This document shows positions 10,192 through 21,601 of a DNA stretch of 64,000 nucleotides, one piece after another. The stretch spans positions 310,001 to 374,000 of the forward strand of contig JASJFT010000005.1 of NCBI GenBank assembly GCA_030770425.1. Direction: 5' to 3'. Numbering within the stretch: the stretch's first letter is position 1; the number at the start of each line of letters is the position of its first letter. The DNA comes from Darksidea phi (lineage: Eukaryota > Ascomycota > Dothideomycetes > Pleosporales > Lentitheciaceae). The notes under the pieces are model-generated. The model ran no database searches. It was given only the letters and a program-made list of their open reading frames with translations, and had not been told where the DNA came from. Made by a program: the position numbers and the translations under genes.

Positions 10192-11304
10192 AATGTAGCA
10201 ATACGTGTTTAATACGGAGGTCGAAATGATGGTGGAAAGATGTTCAGGTTGACACGGCAGTAGGCAATTGACCGATGACAAAACTACTTCGGGGGTAAGA
10301 CGGAGATAAAGGATGGCACAGACAGAAGTGTTCCTTGGTCGGACAGACCACACCACGGCGGCTAGTATTTGACGGCTTTTGAAGGAACGGCACCTTTGCA
10401 ATGCATGGCACTTTAAACGGTCGTCATCGCGGAAGTTATTATAGTATCCAACTCAATTTCGACGTTTGAATCCTCTGCAGAATCTAAGCTTTTTGCGACC
10501 CGAGTGGCCGTTCCACCGCAAAGCTGTATTTCTTTCAAACTTGGCCAGGACAGAAATAGGTATAGCGATTCAACTGGGGTGCAAAACTGTATTCTAAATA
10601 CTTGGCTACAGGAGTGCACGAGATGTTAAAGTGGTATCTTGCGACAACATCCTAATGTAAGCGAGGCTACAAGTGCGAGTGGAGAATCATTAGTTTGAGA
10701 AAAGGGTAGCCCAGGTGGTGCGACTAGATTATTCTTCGTCCTGTATTGGTGGTCCGTCTTATTTCTCTCCGATAATAAGAGTTTGGAACCAACTCCTTCG
10801 CTCGCCCACGTCAACTAACCTCGAGCACTCTACGCAAGAGATCCGTTGCCCAATCCGCATTCGATTCGTAGTAGTAGATATGCATCGCTCGCTAACAGCC
10901 GTTTTTCCACCGGCGCTTCAACGTCATCTTGATTTCCAGGGCATTTGTGGCCGAAGTCTTCCCTCCTGACTGGTCAAGACTAGGATGAGGCTGAATGCCC
11001 CACAGTCGGCAGCTAGTTGGTCCGGAGGAAAAGGGTTGGAGACAATTCGGTCCGCATCGTACTAGATGGGTAGCACGGCGTTTCTTTGCCCGAAGAGTAT
11101 CTAACCAATCCACAGACATATCTATCGTCGGCTTTTGCCGGTTTGCGCGGAAATTTTGTGCCAGCAGATGCGGAAATGACCCGCCACTGCATGCCAAGTA
11201 ACCGGACCCCTCTAATACATGAGAGTTGACGTGTTTAGACTACCCGTTTATCATCTTCTACTCCTTCCCCATTCAACAAACAAACCCCACTCATCATTAA
11301 CTCT
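10192..11304. other. Divergent intergenic region between SDR and nitrilase genes
   Basis: The two flanking genes start at its ends and are transcribed away from each other, so it must hold both promoters. The open frames inside are short, antisense to each other and lack motifs. A CT-rich leader with CAAACAAACC precedes the nitrilase start. Confidence 0.5.
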
Positions 11305-12425
11305 ATGTCTACCCCGAATCTCCGTGTCGCGGTTACGCAAGCTGAGCCTGAATGGCTGGACCTTCAAGGAAGCATACAGAAGACGCTAGCCCTTGTTGCG
11401 GAAGCTGCACAAGGCGGTGCGAAACTCGTTACTTTTCCAGAGTGTTGGGTGACCGGGTACCCGGGATGGATATGGTAAATGCTCCCTGAAATAACGTTAT
11501 CCGCTGAAGTCTCGTTGACCCGGGCGCTGTTGGATATCGACAGGACGCGCCCTGTCGACCCCGCACTGAATACGCGCTACATCCTGAACTCTCTCGCTGT
11601 CGAGTCTCCAGAAATGGAGAAGATCAAAGAAGCAGCAAAGGAACATTCAATCTGTGTGGCTTTAGGTTTCTCGGAGAGGACGGAAACGAACAGCTTGTAC
11701 ATTGCCCAGGCCATTATTTCCCCACAAGGCGAATTGGTCATGAAACGGAGGAAGTTGAAGCCTACGCATATGGTAGGCACATTTCTACATTTTCATGGCA
11801 ATCGGCTAACATTATATAGGAGCGCACCATCTTTGGCGATGGATCCGGCTCTGATCTTGACAATGTCGTCTCGATTGACTTCGGTGGGGACATTGGTAAA
11901 CTCAAGATCGGCGCTTTGGCATGCTGGGAGCACACGCAGCCGCTGCTGAAGTACTATACTTATTCGCAGGGTGAGGTGATCCATATCTCCATGTGGCCGC
12001 CCGTTGACCCCCACGGCGGCGTCGAGTCGCCAGGGCTCTATGGTATGAGTGCTGAAGGATGCTTGAACCTCTCGCAGATCTATGCTATGGAAGGCGGCTC
12101 ATACGTCTTGCACTGCACGGGTGTGTGCAACGAGAAGGGCATCAAGACACTGAATACGCCGGGCGGGCTACTGTTCCAAGCCCCCGGAGGGGGACACAGC
12201 GCTGTTGTAGGACCGGATGGGAGGAGGTTGACGGAGGCATTGAAAGAGGGCAATCCGAGCGCTGAAGGCATTGTGTATGCCGATCTGGACCTTACACGTG
12301 GAGTAACGAACAGCGCGTTCTTGGACGTCGTGGGCCATTATAGCAGACCAGATCTGCTGTGGCTGGGCGTGGACAAGCAGCAGAAGCAGTGCGTCGTAGT
12401 GAAAGATGGGGTGCAGAAACCTTAG
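11305..12425 (+). CDS. Nitrilase / cyanide hydratase family protein
   Basis: Exons 11305-11474, 11544-11772 and 11820-12425 give 334 residues; the introns are 69 and 47 nt. The first exon runs into TAA unless the gtaaat intron is removed, after which the conserved [19 protein letters not shown] region is restored. The carbon-nitrogen hydrolase triad is complete: Glu46 in FPEC, Lys127 in RRKLKPTH and Cys168 in ALACWEH. These enzymes hydrolyse nitriles to acids, or cyanide to formamide in the cyanide hydratase branch. HISMWPPV and the C-terminal HYSRPDLL match fungal members. Sequence alone does not separate a general nitrilase from a cyanide hydratase. It diverges from the SDR gene and converges with the methyltransferase gene. 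Confidence 0.9.
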
Positions 12426-12629
12426 CATGAGGCGAAGTGGTAGTACAGTGCAAGTACAAATGTCAAGCTTGGTGGGACGAACTGGGACATGGAATTTGAT
12501 GATAATGTGGTTCATTCTGAGGGGGCGCAATAGGAGAGCAAACAGGACAGACTTGAAAACACGAATTTATACCATTTCCTAGCTATTGGTAGCCTGGTCA
12601 ACTTCGTCTACAAGCTTCACTCCTCAACT

Positions 12630-13385
12630 CTACAGCTTCTTGATTAACTCGCCCACCACAAATGGAACTGCGTCTCTCAGCCCAAAGTACTCCAGATTAA
12701 ACTCGTCCCATTCGCCAGCTTCTCTCAGAAACTCCAGCGTATGCCTCTGCAGCTCGCACCCGCCCATGAAGAATGGCCACCCCATGATTGTATACACGGC
12801 TTGCATTAAGCGCGCCGCCATACTACCGTCGGTCCGCCATGGGTTTACCACATGCTCGCATATGACCATCCTTCCGCCCGGCTTCAGCAGCGCGTAGAGT
12901 CCCTTAATCGTCTCTTTCGGGTGTGAAACGCCGCATAGCACCCTCAAGCAGCAAATCTCATCGAAGATGCCGCTCTCCGCCGTTCCGCCCGTCCCACTCA
13001 CCTTCAATACCCCGCTCTTGTGCAGGGCCGGGATCAAGCTCTCAGGCTCGCCACCACAGAGCAAGGCATGATATCTGTCGCCATATCCCAACTTTTGTGC
13101 GTTCTTCAACAGGCGTGCGTGGAGGTCGGCAGCCGGCTCAGCACCATAGATTGCAGAGATCTTGTCTGCTTTAAATCTAGGTAGCAGTTCCCCGGATCCA
13201 GGACCAATATCGAGAATCACGCCTTGGCACCTTGAAAGGAGTTCATCCAGTGGACCGGGCATTTCCTCAGACATGGCTTCGCCGTTGTGGGACCAGAGGC
13301 GGGCAAAGGATTGGAGACGTACATTGGTCAGTTTGAAGAGTTTGGTGGGTTGGTGTTCGCGGAAGATGATTTCGAAAATGGTCAT
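12630..13385 (-). CDS. SAM-dependent methyltransferase (class I, METTL7-like)
   Basis: A single-exon frame of 251 residues from ATG 13385. The glycine-rich SAM site VILDIGPGSGE lies near residues 56-66. An acidic loop AEPAADLH follows, then a motif III-like strand LLKPGGRMVICEHV. The arrangement and the WPFFMGGCEL segment resemble METTL7/UbiE-type methyltransferases of fungi. Many relatives have a hydrophobic N-terminal anchor; here the N terminus (TIFEIIFREHQPTKLF) is only moderately hydrophobic. An additional 5' exon cannot be excluded, because an acceptor-like ccag lies just before the ATG. The methyl acceptor is unknown. Confidence 0.8.
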   Translation of the reverse strand: MTIFEIIFREHQPTKLFKLTNVRLQSFARLWSHNGEAMSEEMPGPLDELLSRCQGVILDIGPGSGELLPRFKADKISAIYGAEPAADLHARLLKNAQKLGYGDRYHALLCGGEPESLIPALHKSGVLKVSGTGGTAESGIFDEICCLRVLCGVSHPKETIKGLYALLKPGGRMVICEHVVNPWRTDGSMAARLMQAVYTIMGWPFFMGGCELQRHTLEFLREAGEWDEFNLEYFGLRDAVPFVVGELIKKL

Positions 13386-13826
13386 TATGAAGTCTGGTGT
13401 ACAAGTTGGGTTAGTTTGTCAGGGTGGAGTGGGAATGAAACTGTACGATAAATTGCTATGCTCAACAGTAATGTCGGGCGCAGAAGCGTCGGCATATTGT
13501 TCCTTATCCATGGTGGTGGGCACATGTTCTCGATAGCCTTTTCTGTTTGTTCCTTCGTCTCTCAAGTGGCTGAAACAGTAGATGCGTTGCAGGCTCGAGA
13601 ACTGCATTTTATAGTCTGGGAGAAAAAAAATATACTAGTTAGTCAGACCATGTGCCGGCCATCCGGAGGGGGTCCAGATCAATTGTCTTCGATCGGAGCG
13701 GAGAGAGCTCGGCTACACCCCGCCTGGAACGACTGTGTGGTCCAAGCTCCTTACGAGCTCGCCTAGCTCTCACGATGATGACACGGGAGGATTCTACGAT
13801 TCGTTCTCGTCAACATACACGCAGAC
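13386..13826. other. Divergent intergenic region
   Basis: This stretch separates the start of the methyltransferase gene (minus strand) from the start of the Ayr1-like gene (plus strand), so it should contain both promoters. No further gene is seen. Confidence 0.5.
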
Positions 13827-14817
13827 ATGGCACCTGGAGGGAACAAGTACGCGCTGATTACCGGGTGAGCACTCGCTAGAACCGCACCCATGCGGCGCGA
13901 CCGTGGGAGATAGTTTTCGGCTCATGCCAGCAGCTGCACGCCGGGCGGGATCGGACACTTCTTAGCCCTCGAATTCGCTGAGAGAGGTATCACCCCACCC
14001 GAAGCTACACTCCGCTCCGTTAAGCTGATGCCATCCAGGCTTCCACGTCCTCGCAACCGTTCGCGACCCCTCCAAATACACCCCTCCGCACCCGCAAGTC
14101 ACCTATCTCCCCCTCGAGCTCACGAGCGACGACTCGATCAGCGAACTGCGCACCCGCGTTGCCGAGATCACAGGCGGAAAGCTCGATATCCTCTACAACA
14201 ATGCGGGTCGCAACTACACCGTCCCCGCGCTGGACATCGACCAGAAAGAAGTAGAGTTGACCTTCCACGTAAACCTATACTCGGTGATGAAGATGTGTAA
14301 AGCCTTCGCACCACTTCTCATCGAGGCGAGGGGAACGATTGTACAGACGGGTAGTTTGGCAGCCATAATGCCTTACGTCTTCGGTAGCACTTATAATGCC
14401 ACAAAAGCCGCGCTGCACGCTTACTCGGACACGCTTCGCGTCGAGATGGCACCCCTCGGTGTTCGTGTCCTCAATATCGTAACTGGAGGCGTGATATCCA
14501 ACATTGCGCGGACGCATCGAACACTCCCAGCGGATAGCTATTACCACCCGATCGCGGCAGAGTATGAGAGGAGGTTGACGTATAGCCAGTCGTTGGGCAT
14601 GAATACGAAGCAGTATGCGCAGAGCTGTGTGAGGCAGATACTTGGTGGCGAGGGTTGGTTTGTGAAGAAGAGGTGGATATGGGAAGGGAAAATGAGCTGG
14701 ATTGTCTGGTTTGGGTGGCACTATCTGCCTAGGGCGTGGTTTGATCATTTCTTCAGCTGGAGTTTCAAGTTGTGGAAATTGAAGGGGACAGCTGGAAGCA
14801 GCAAGAAAGCCATCTGA
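13827..14817 (+). CDS. Short-chain dehydrogenase, 1-acyldihydroxyacetone-phosphate reductase (Ayr1)-like
   Basis: Exons 13827-13864, 13934-13986 and 14039-14817 give 289 residues. The cofactor motif TGCTPGGIG (residues 12-20), characteristic of the Ayr1 branch, is built across intron 1. NNAG follows, then Ser136 in QTGS and the Tyr149/Lys153 pair in YNATK. The C terminus carries a hydrophobic, Trp-rich segment (MSWIVWFGWHYL, DHFFSWSF) fitting attachment to ER or lipid-droplet membranes. Yeast Ayr1 reduces 1-acyl-DHAP in glycerolipid synthesis. Related SDRs in this branch act on other lipids or secondary metabolites, so the exact reaction is inference. The gene is intact and lies beside a methyltransferase, a nitrilase and another SDR. 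Confidence 0.85.
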
Positions 14818-16892
14818 CGGAAACCTAAGAAGGGAGATGGATGTATATCTAGCTATGGTCCAGAAGCATAGAAGGGCGTCTGGAGCTGTTTAGTATGGAT
14901 CGCGAAGGGGCATGAAACTATTAGACATGTATATATACGGTCCAGATCTTCTTAAATTCCCGAGTTTGGTACAGTTAGAAGCTTAATTATTCCCGATCGG
15001 TCGCATTGCATCTTCCCTTCATTACCACTCCTTTTGACGAACGAACAAGCAAGACACCCCCCAAACCAGCCACTTCACCACCCTTGCTAGCAACCCCAGC
15101 CTACCCATCCCTCTCACATCCTCACATCCTCCCCCCGTCCGCTCCCCCACCCCCCTTCTCCTCGCCTATACCCGGCATTCACCCGCGCCCTCCCACCACC
15201 CGCTCCAGACGTACAATAGTCCAACGCAAGGACCGTACCGTAAGGGCCTGAAACGAAGGAATTCCCCCTCATATCCTTCACCACAGCAACTGCAAGGGAA
15301 AGAACGTCCAGCGCGGGTACAAAAGGGGATCGTTGGTGGTTTGATAAGCGGGTTATCGGGGTTGGCTTGAACTGAACGTGTGGGTAGATCGGGTAAGAGA
15401 TGGTCGGTAGAAGTTGTTTGTAATGGGCTATGAGCCACTCGGTATCGTGAGGATGAGTACCGCGCTCGACAGAGCCGCAGCTTTCGGATCAGACATGTTT
15501 GGCGAGAATAATCCAACGCGGAGTACAAAAAAGTTCGAGAAAAAAAGATGAGTAAGATTTTACTGGTAAACTGCAGTGATGCTCGGCCCCCAAATCATCG
15601 AGGTCACTTCAATCTCTTATATACGTACACAATGCGTTCTAGCCTTCCCGCAGAACCTCTTTCTTACGCTCCCATCTAACCCGCGGCAAATACCGGCACT
15701 CGCGCATTCCATTCCACCCTCTCTCGCATCAGCCAGCCCCTAAGAGTAAACCACTCAAGCATTTAGGCACTCAAGCGAGAAACGCATTGTCCGCAATAGG
15801 ATCTTCTTCGGCGCAGCCGATCGACAAAATTCCCCGTTTGGGCACCGTGCTGCGAGGCTGGTGATCACGCCCGATGTCCGCATATCGTTTTCCGGGCTTC
15901 TTCATTTTATTTCCTCGCCAGGAAACGCGCATCTTGCGTGGTACGAGAGTGAATGTGAGGTGGATCTACCGGTATGTAGGGTTAGTTGATTCCTCACGTG
16001 GAGGATTGCGTGGAAGTGTTGCGCGTATATCGAACCGTATAGAGTATAGAGGCGGCGCCGGGCTTTCTCGCGCCATCTTGCGCGTACACACGTAACAGTG
16101 GCCTAAATAGGAAAAATTAATGGTATTCGGGAGGCCGACGTATACGGTAGTGCATGTTGCAAGGGCGACTCATGGTGCATAAACTAGACATCGTGCTCGT
16201 CGTTGAAAGCTCGTACCTCGCATCGCGGAGTCGGTGCCAAAAGGCAAGTGTCAATGCCGAAGTAGGCAGCCGCCCTGAGAAGGCGGCGCGCGGGTCGGTC
16301 GCCTTAGACAGCAGGATCGCAGGTCAGCGTAGCGTAGTACCAAGATCGAAGTGCTGACAGGAGCCAGCCTCTCTCGCTCCATAGAGCTGTAGACGGCGTA
16401 TTAAATTGAACGTGGTAAAAGATGACGAGTATGTATTCCGCATAGAGAAAAGATGCGTGCCTGCCCCGGATAAAACTTCGTCAAAGAGGAGATGAAACTG
16501 GCACCCGTAAGGTGAGTCTAGAAGCGCACAATCCCTTTAGGAAAAACGTAATGACTTGCACCAAGACACTTCCCGAGAATAGTTGATTCCACTCTATAGA
16601 GTAAAAAGCGTTCAATTTAGACATGCCCAAAACAGCAGCAAAGAAAGACACTAAGAATACCAACTTTTTTTTGCCCGACCAACTGCTACCCAGCCTCTGC
16701 CGAGCACGCTATAACCAAGCTTTGATGGAAGCCCATGCTTGCTTGTGTTGCTAGAGGATAGTGAGTAAAGATAGTGAGCAACTTCGTTACGGTTCCACGA
16801 ATCAGGTGTCGTAGCCTAGCCATTAGGTTGGAAAGTGTAGAGTGGACGACCCTCTTCCAAAAGATACCCGTTTGACGCTTCCAGGAAAAACG
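14818..16892. other. 2-kb intergenic region, no gene recognised
   Basis: The stretch lies between the 3' ends of two convergent genes. It includes a low-complexity pyrimidine/proline-codon-rich patch around 15040-15200 that leaves an open frame of no evident meaning. The part between 15550 and 16800 has no frame with a recognisable domain. Confidence 0.5.
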
Positions 16893-18736
16893 TTATCCCT
16901 GAGCATGGGCGACACCCTCAGGTTGGCGAATGGCAGTCTCGAACGGAAGTCCATTGTTTTGAGGTGTAGAGTGGGCGGAGCGAGTTTTTGCAACATTAGC
17001 ATCGACAGGATTGGAGACGATTTGGGCTGTAGAAGCATTCGCATTAACAGCAACGCCTCCTCCTGCATCCACTTTCGCTTCCATTTTCTCGCGGAGTCGA
17101 GACACTTCCTGCTCGACTATGGCCTTTGTATGTTCGTGTTTGTTCTTGACCTCTTCCGCACTCAACGAAGCTGTGTAGGGATCATAGTAGGTATAGACCT
17201 GCCGACCTTTTTTCCCAGGTAGTCCGGGAGCTGTCCAGTATGAGACGCCGTTCTCTTCGTCGTAGCTCTCATAGGTTGATGCAAGCCTTTTGCCACCACC
17301 ACCCGGGAGATCAACGACAAATGAGGGTATCATAAACCCAGAGAAAGTCCCACGGATGTACTTGTCCATATCGAGGATTTTGCGGAGAGGGGTGCGGAGG
17401 TCTTCAATGCCGCGGACGAGGTCGCATTGATAAACGTAGTACTACGGAGTGTGAGCTAAATTTCTGGTCGAGCCATATTGGGCACCCAAGATGGCAAGAC
17501 TCACAGGTTGGATGTTGATATCCGCTAATCCTTTGATTAGCTTGCCCATAGTTTCGTTGTCGTCGTTAACGCCTCTAAGTAGCACTGTCTGGTTGCGAAC
17601 AATAACACCTTCTTCGAAGAGTTTATTCGCTGCTTTCGCTGTGATCCATGTGATTTCATTCGGATGATTGAAGTGCGTATGAACACACACTTGCTTCCCT
17701 ATTTTCCTGCCGCGCTCTGACAACTCAACAACGGCGCTGGCCCAAGGGTCGGTCTCATCTAATATACGACCCGGAGCAACCGCCAAACCTTTGGACGCGA
17801 ACCGAACCCTGCGAACGTGCGGGATGTCCAACAATCGTTCACCGATCAAGCAAACCTGATCTCGTGAGAGTTGGTACGCATCACCACCCGAGACAACAAT
17901 ATCCTGTATGGTCTCATCGTTTTCGATGTGTTTGAATACGCGTTCCCACCGTAATCGACTTGGTTTCTGCGGAGACTTGGACACGACTTCGGTGTCTTTA
18001 CCTACTGCATACGATCTAGTACAGAACCGGCAGTACACTGGGCAGATTGACATGGCTTCTTATGATTAGCTACAGGCAGGGCGACGAAGAAGGTTGAGAA
18101 ACGCACCTAGAAACAATGCTCTGCCCGGATACCGATGTACCAATCCTGGAACAGCTGCCTGGCGTTAGCCCACATCGGAAAAAGGGGGAGCCGAATGAAG
18201 TTATTAACGTACGCGAGTCTTCTTCTTCGTGGAGGGAATCCAACGTCAACTCGGGATGATCTGGAACGATACCACTCTTGAGAGGAAGGAATTGGCGTCG
18301 AATAGGGTCATCCAGAGGATTATTCCAGTCCACTCGAGAAAGAATTTGGGGTGTGAGTTTCAGGGACATGGGCGCTATCTCTAAGCCGTGGATTGCATCT
18401 TCAATAAAATCCTGTTTCGTCTTGACGTGGTGGTGACGGGGACGTCGCGACTGTGCAATATTTTCGGGGAGCACTTCAGAGAGAAATCGCTTAAGTCCTC
18501 GGACGGAGCTGACAGAATGATGAATCTAGTTGTTGTGAGTGAACCGAGTTAGGCGAGGGTTAATGGTAAAGGTCACCGACCTGAAACCTATGGCTGATGA
18601 ACTCCTCAGACGAAGTCTCCCTCCAGAACGGAATCTTAGCCCAGTAACGTTCCTCTCCTTGCGCCGACCGAACCAGACGTGGACCGAATGAGGCCTGCCT
18701 TGGGGACAAGGTTTTGAGCAAGCTTAGACTAGCCAT
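16893..18736 (-). CDS. Lysine 2,3-aminomutase-like radical SAM enzyme
   Basis: Five exons: 18736-18581, 18525-18213, 18154-18107, 18058-17505 and 17441-16893, giving about 539 residues. The iron-sulfur motif CPVYCRFC supplies Cys178, Cys182 and Cys185 (CxxxCxxC). PGLVHRYPGRALFL precedes it, and DIVVSGGDAYQLS, VCVHTHFNHPNEIT and QTVLLRGVNDD follow, as in the KamA family. The enzyme interconverts alpha- and beta-lysine using SAM, a 4Fe-4S cluster and PLP. The first 50 residues (SLSLLKTLSPRQASFGPRLVRSAQ) are basic and hydroxylated, like a mitochondrial targeting peptide. The start is ATG 18736; the frame is open a little further upstream but only with TTG. The last third extends past the bacterial core with an Ala/Val-rich tail. 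The fungal role is not established. Confidence 0.88.
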
Positions 18737-19843
18737 TTCGTGGAGAACCAAACCACAGCTTTCTTTAAAATCCAGGAGAGGAGAAATGGTAGCTTTTCAA
18801 AGGGAGACACTTTAGGAATAGACACCGGGGCGCCCTCGGCAAAAAACCTAGTTCCCGTAGGTTTACCACAGCAAAATATGCTTTAGTGGACGTTTAACTG
18901 CCACGTCGGACCCGGTGCCCGGACCAATTACCAACACCACGGCACTAAACTCGCTGTGTAACTACGAAAGGGACGGTTTGAGAGTACCGATGACGAAGGC
19001 TCGTTGCTCAAGAGGGTGCACCGGGGAAACCAAAATTGAAATTCCAGGTCAGGTGTAACTGCAAAGACAGTCGCTTCTCGCAAAGCTTTCGATAGATCGC
19101 ACAAAATAAGGAGCATCGAAAGGGTAAGAGGACATTCTACCTTTCGAGAGCTTTTGTCGGCCAGTGTATACTTGGATGTCGAAGGAAAAAAACGATGGAA
19201 TGTCAAAGAAGGTTTGCCATATCCTAGTCAGTTTGGGAGCACCAGCGAGTAACAGAGAGTAGAAGCCCGGGGCCAGGGGTCTCGAACCTTAGTCTTCTTA
19301 GCTCTCAACTATCGAGCTTTCGTAGTTCTAGGCCAAGTACAAATATTCCAAGTGGAGCTCGGAAGCTGTACCGGAAACCGGCGTCCATGCTGGTGGATAC
19401 GACATCACGACCGCCCCCATCCCCTAGAGGCTTTTGAGATCATGGCTGGTGGGGATTCAGCTGGCGGGATGCATGACTTGAGTTTGGTTGTCGAGATTGG
19501 CGGTGTGCGCGATAGCACGAGGTATAACTTGTCGTGGCTTGCCCTAGTTAGTAGCCGTTTTAAGGTAACGATGCTTCGAGCGCCGATCGATCGGTGAAGA
19601 GGTCACCTCGACAAGCGGGATGAAACGGCGAATCGTGGTGCAATTATAATTACAGCGTAGCATCGCAGTACAACAGCCAATGCAGTGAAAAGTTGATATT
19701 GCAAGCAAATTGAGGTTAACTGGTTGTGACTTCGGCCTACGCCACCAACGGTTAGCGCGCTCGCCAAGAGTGACCTCATCAAACACCACCAAAAACTATC
19801 GCGACACAAACAGCGCCCGGGTCGACCAAACCCTATCTCTCCC
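18737..19843. other. Divergent intergenic region, no gene recognised
   Basis: It separates the starts of the aminomutase gene (minus strand) and GET2 (plus strand) and so holds both promoters. The open frames near 18930-19600 show no domain and no supporting splice signals. Confidence 0.5.
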
Positions 19844-20909
19844 ATGGCTGATTCTCCCGCTTCCGCGACGGGCCCACTCCCCACAGAGTCTTCCGCACAG
19901 GAAAAAGCACGTCTTCGACGTGAGCGAAGGGCCGCTAAGATCGCGGCAGGTGGGGCAGACCGACTCCAAGCCATCAGCTCCCTTCAGGGCGGCTCACACC
20001 GCGACTTTGAAAAAGATCTGCCAGGTACACAGACTATCAAGATTCCTTTTGCATTCTGCATCCAAGTTCTCCCCTGTCCATGTCCTTGTCCTCCCATGCT
20101 CGGAAATGACAGATCTAAGCTAACGCTTTTTAGCCAAAACCACACCGTCTGCCTTACCCCGGCCACGATACACAGCGTCAGGAACAGAGACACCAGACCC
20201 TGATGAGATTGATATTTCACAGCATCATTATACGCCCGCCTCACAACCTCGCCTACCCTCGCCCTTCACTTTCGATGGAAATGGGACCTCCACCCCCCCG
20301 TCATTCTTCCCTGGGCAAGCGCAGGACCCCGCTATGGACCCCATGATGGCTATGATGCAGCAGATGATGGGTGGTGCAGGAGGCATGCCAGGCAGATCGG
20401 GGCAAGCGGGGGGGCCCCCGGGTGACTTACCTCCAGGTCTCGCCAATCTATTCTCCGCAATGAGCGGGTCTGGGCCTTCCTCCGAGCCCTCCCCAGCCCA
20501 GTCGTCAGCTTGGATATGGCGTCTTGTACACTCAGTTTTCTCGCTCGGCCTCGCCATCTACATCGTCCTCCGTACACCTTTCACCGGCACAAAGCTCTCT
20601 CGCACGGCTGCGTCCGGCGATGACTGGTTGCAGGAGAGTATGCGAGGAGAAGCGTTTGCGCACTTCTTCTACCTCTTTGCTACTACTGAAGTAGTCCTGC
20701 AGAGTTCACGCTACTTTATCGAAAACGGACGACTGCAAAGTGGCGGTATCCTGAGCAGCATCGCCGCATTCCTGCCAGAGCCATATGCTGGATACGTCAG
20801 GGTAGTGGGGCGGTACAGCGTCATATATAGTACGGTCGTGAGCGATGCTATGGTGGTTGTGTTCGTGCTGGGTGTAGCGAGCTGGTGGAATGGTGATGCG
20901 CTTGGATGA
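19844..20909 (+). CDS. get2: GET complex subunit Get2
   Basis: Exons 19844-20024 and 20134-20909 with a 109-nt intron give 318 residues. The protein is part of the ER receptor for tail-anchored proteins delivered by the ATPase Get3. Its cytosolic N terminus has the positively charged Get3-binding motif RRERRAAKI (residues 25-33), the family's best marker. A long flexible Pro/Gly/Met-rich linker (AMDPMMAMMQQMMGG) follows. Three hydrophobic segments come at the C terminus: LVHSVFSLGLAIYIVL, AFAHFFYLFATTEVVL and YSTVVSDAMVVVFVLGVASWW. Topology and order match fungal Get2. The gene converges with the mL61 gene, 692 bases apart. Confidence 0.85.
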
Positions 20910-21601
20910 GCAAGCTATCAACGGCAAAGCGGTACGTTACGGGATGCGGGTGCTGGTAGCTATCTCAGCTCAACTACTAGTATGACCATCACTCCATATC
21001 GTGATAGTCTGCATGTATGGAGAACGTTCCACTTGCCAATATGTCTTACGTATTGTGGCACGCACGTCATGCTGGCATGCGGGATGTGTAAGGGCAACCG
21101 GGCGGCTACATTGGTGTCTCTAGCAAACTGGGGTGTAGAACGGTGAACGTGGTTTCAGATCATTGGTATACAGTCTGATGAGAACGTCCCATGTCCTAGA
21201 AATGGGGTTTTTGATGCACAAACTGCAATTACGCATCTACCCGTCGGCCTGGTATCTGACCAGCTCGACGAGGCGGATGGGCCGATATCGGGCGTTGCAT
21301 TGCCCGATGTATGTCGTGTTTTCCGGGGGAGTACCGCTATCCACACATGCACGACATAAGTGGAATGGCACTGGCTTGTTTGATGTGGTGGTTCGCCCTA
21401 GGGTTAGTTTGACGGGGATGAACTAGAGAACCTGCTGATGCGGTTCGTATGTCTTTTGATAGCCATAGTACACTATACATGATATACACTATTCGTTCGC
21501 CGTCTATACACGCCTTCCATGCAGATATCATACAATCCCAGGCCCACACTCTTCGAAAGATCATCCTTAGCAAGTTGCATACGGCCTGCTGTTCTACGCG
21601 T
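20910..21601. other. Convergent intergenic region
   Basis: This stretch lies between the 3' ends of GET2 and the mL61 gene. It should contain both terminators or polyadenylation signals. No gene is recognised. Confidence 0.5.

Noticed and set aside
15006..15251. Proline-rich small protein on the plus strand
   Set aside because: Low-complexity CT-rich DNA, no conserved motif, and an equally long frame on the opposite strand.
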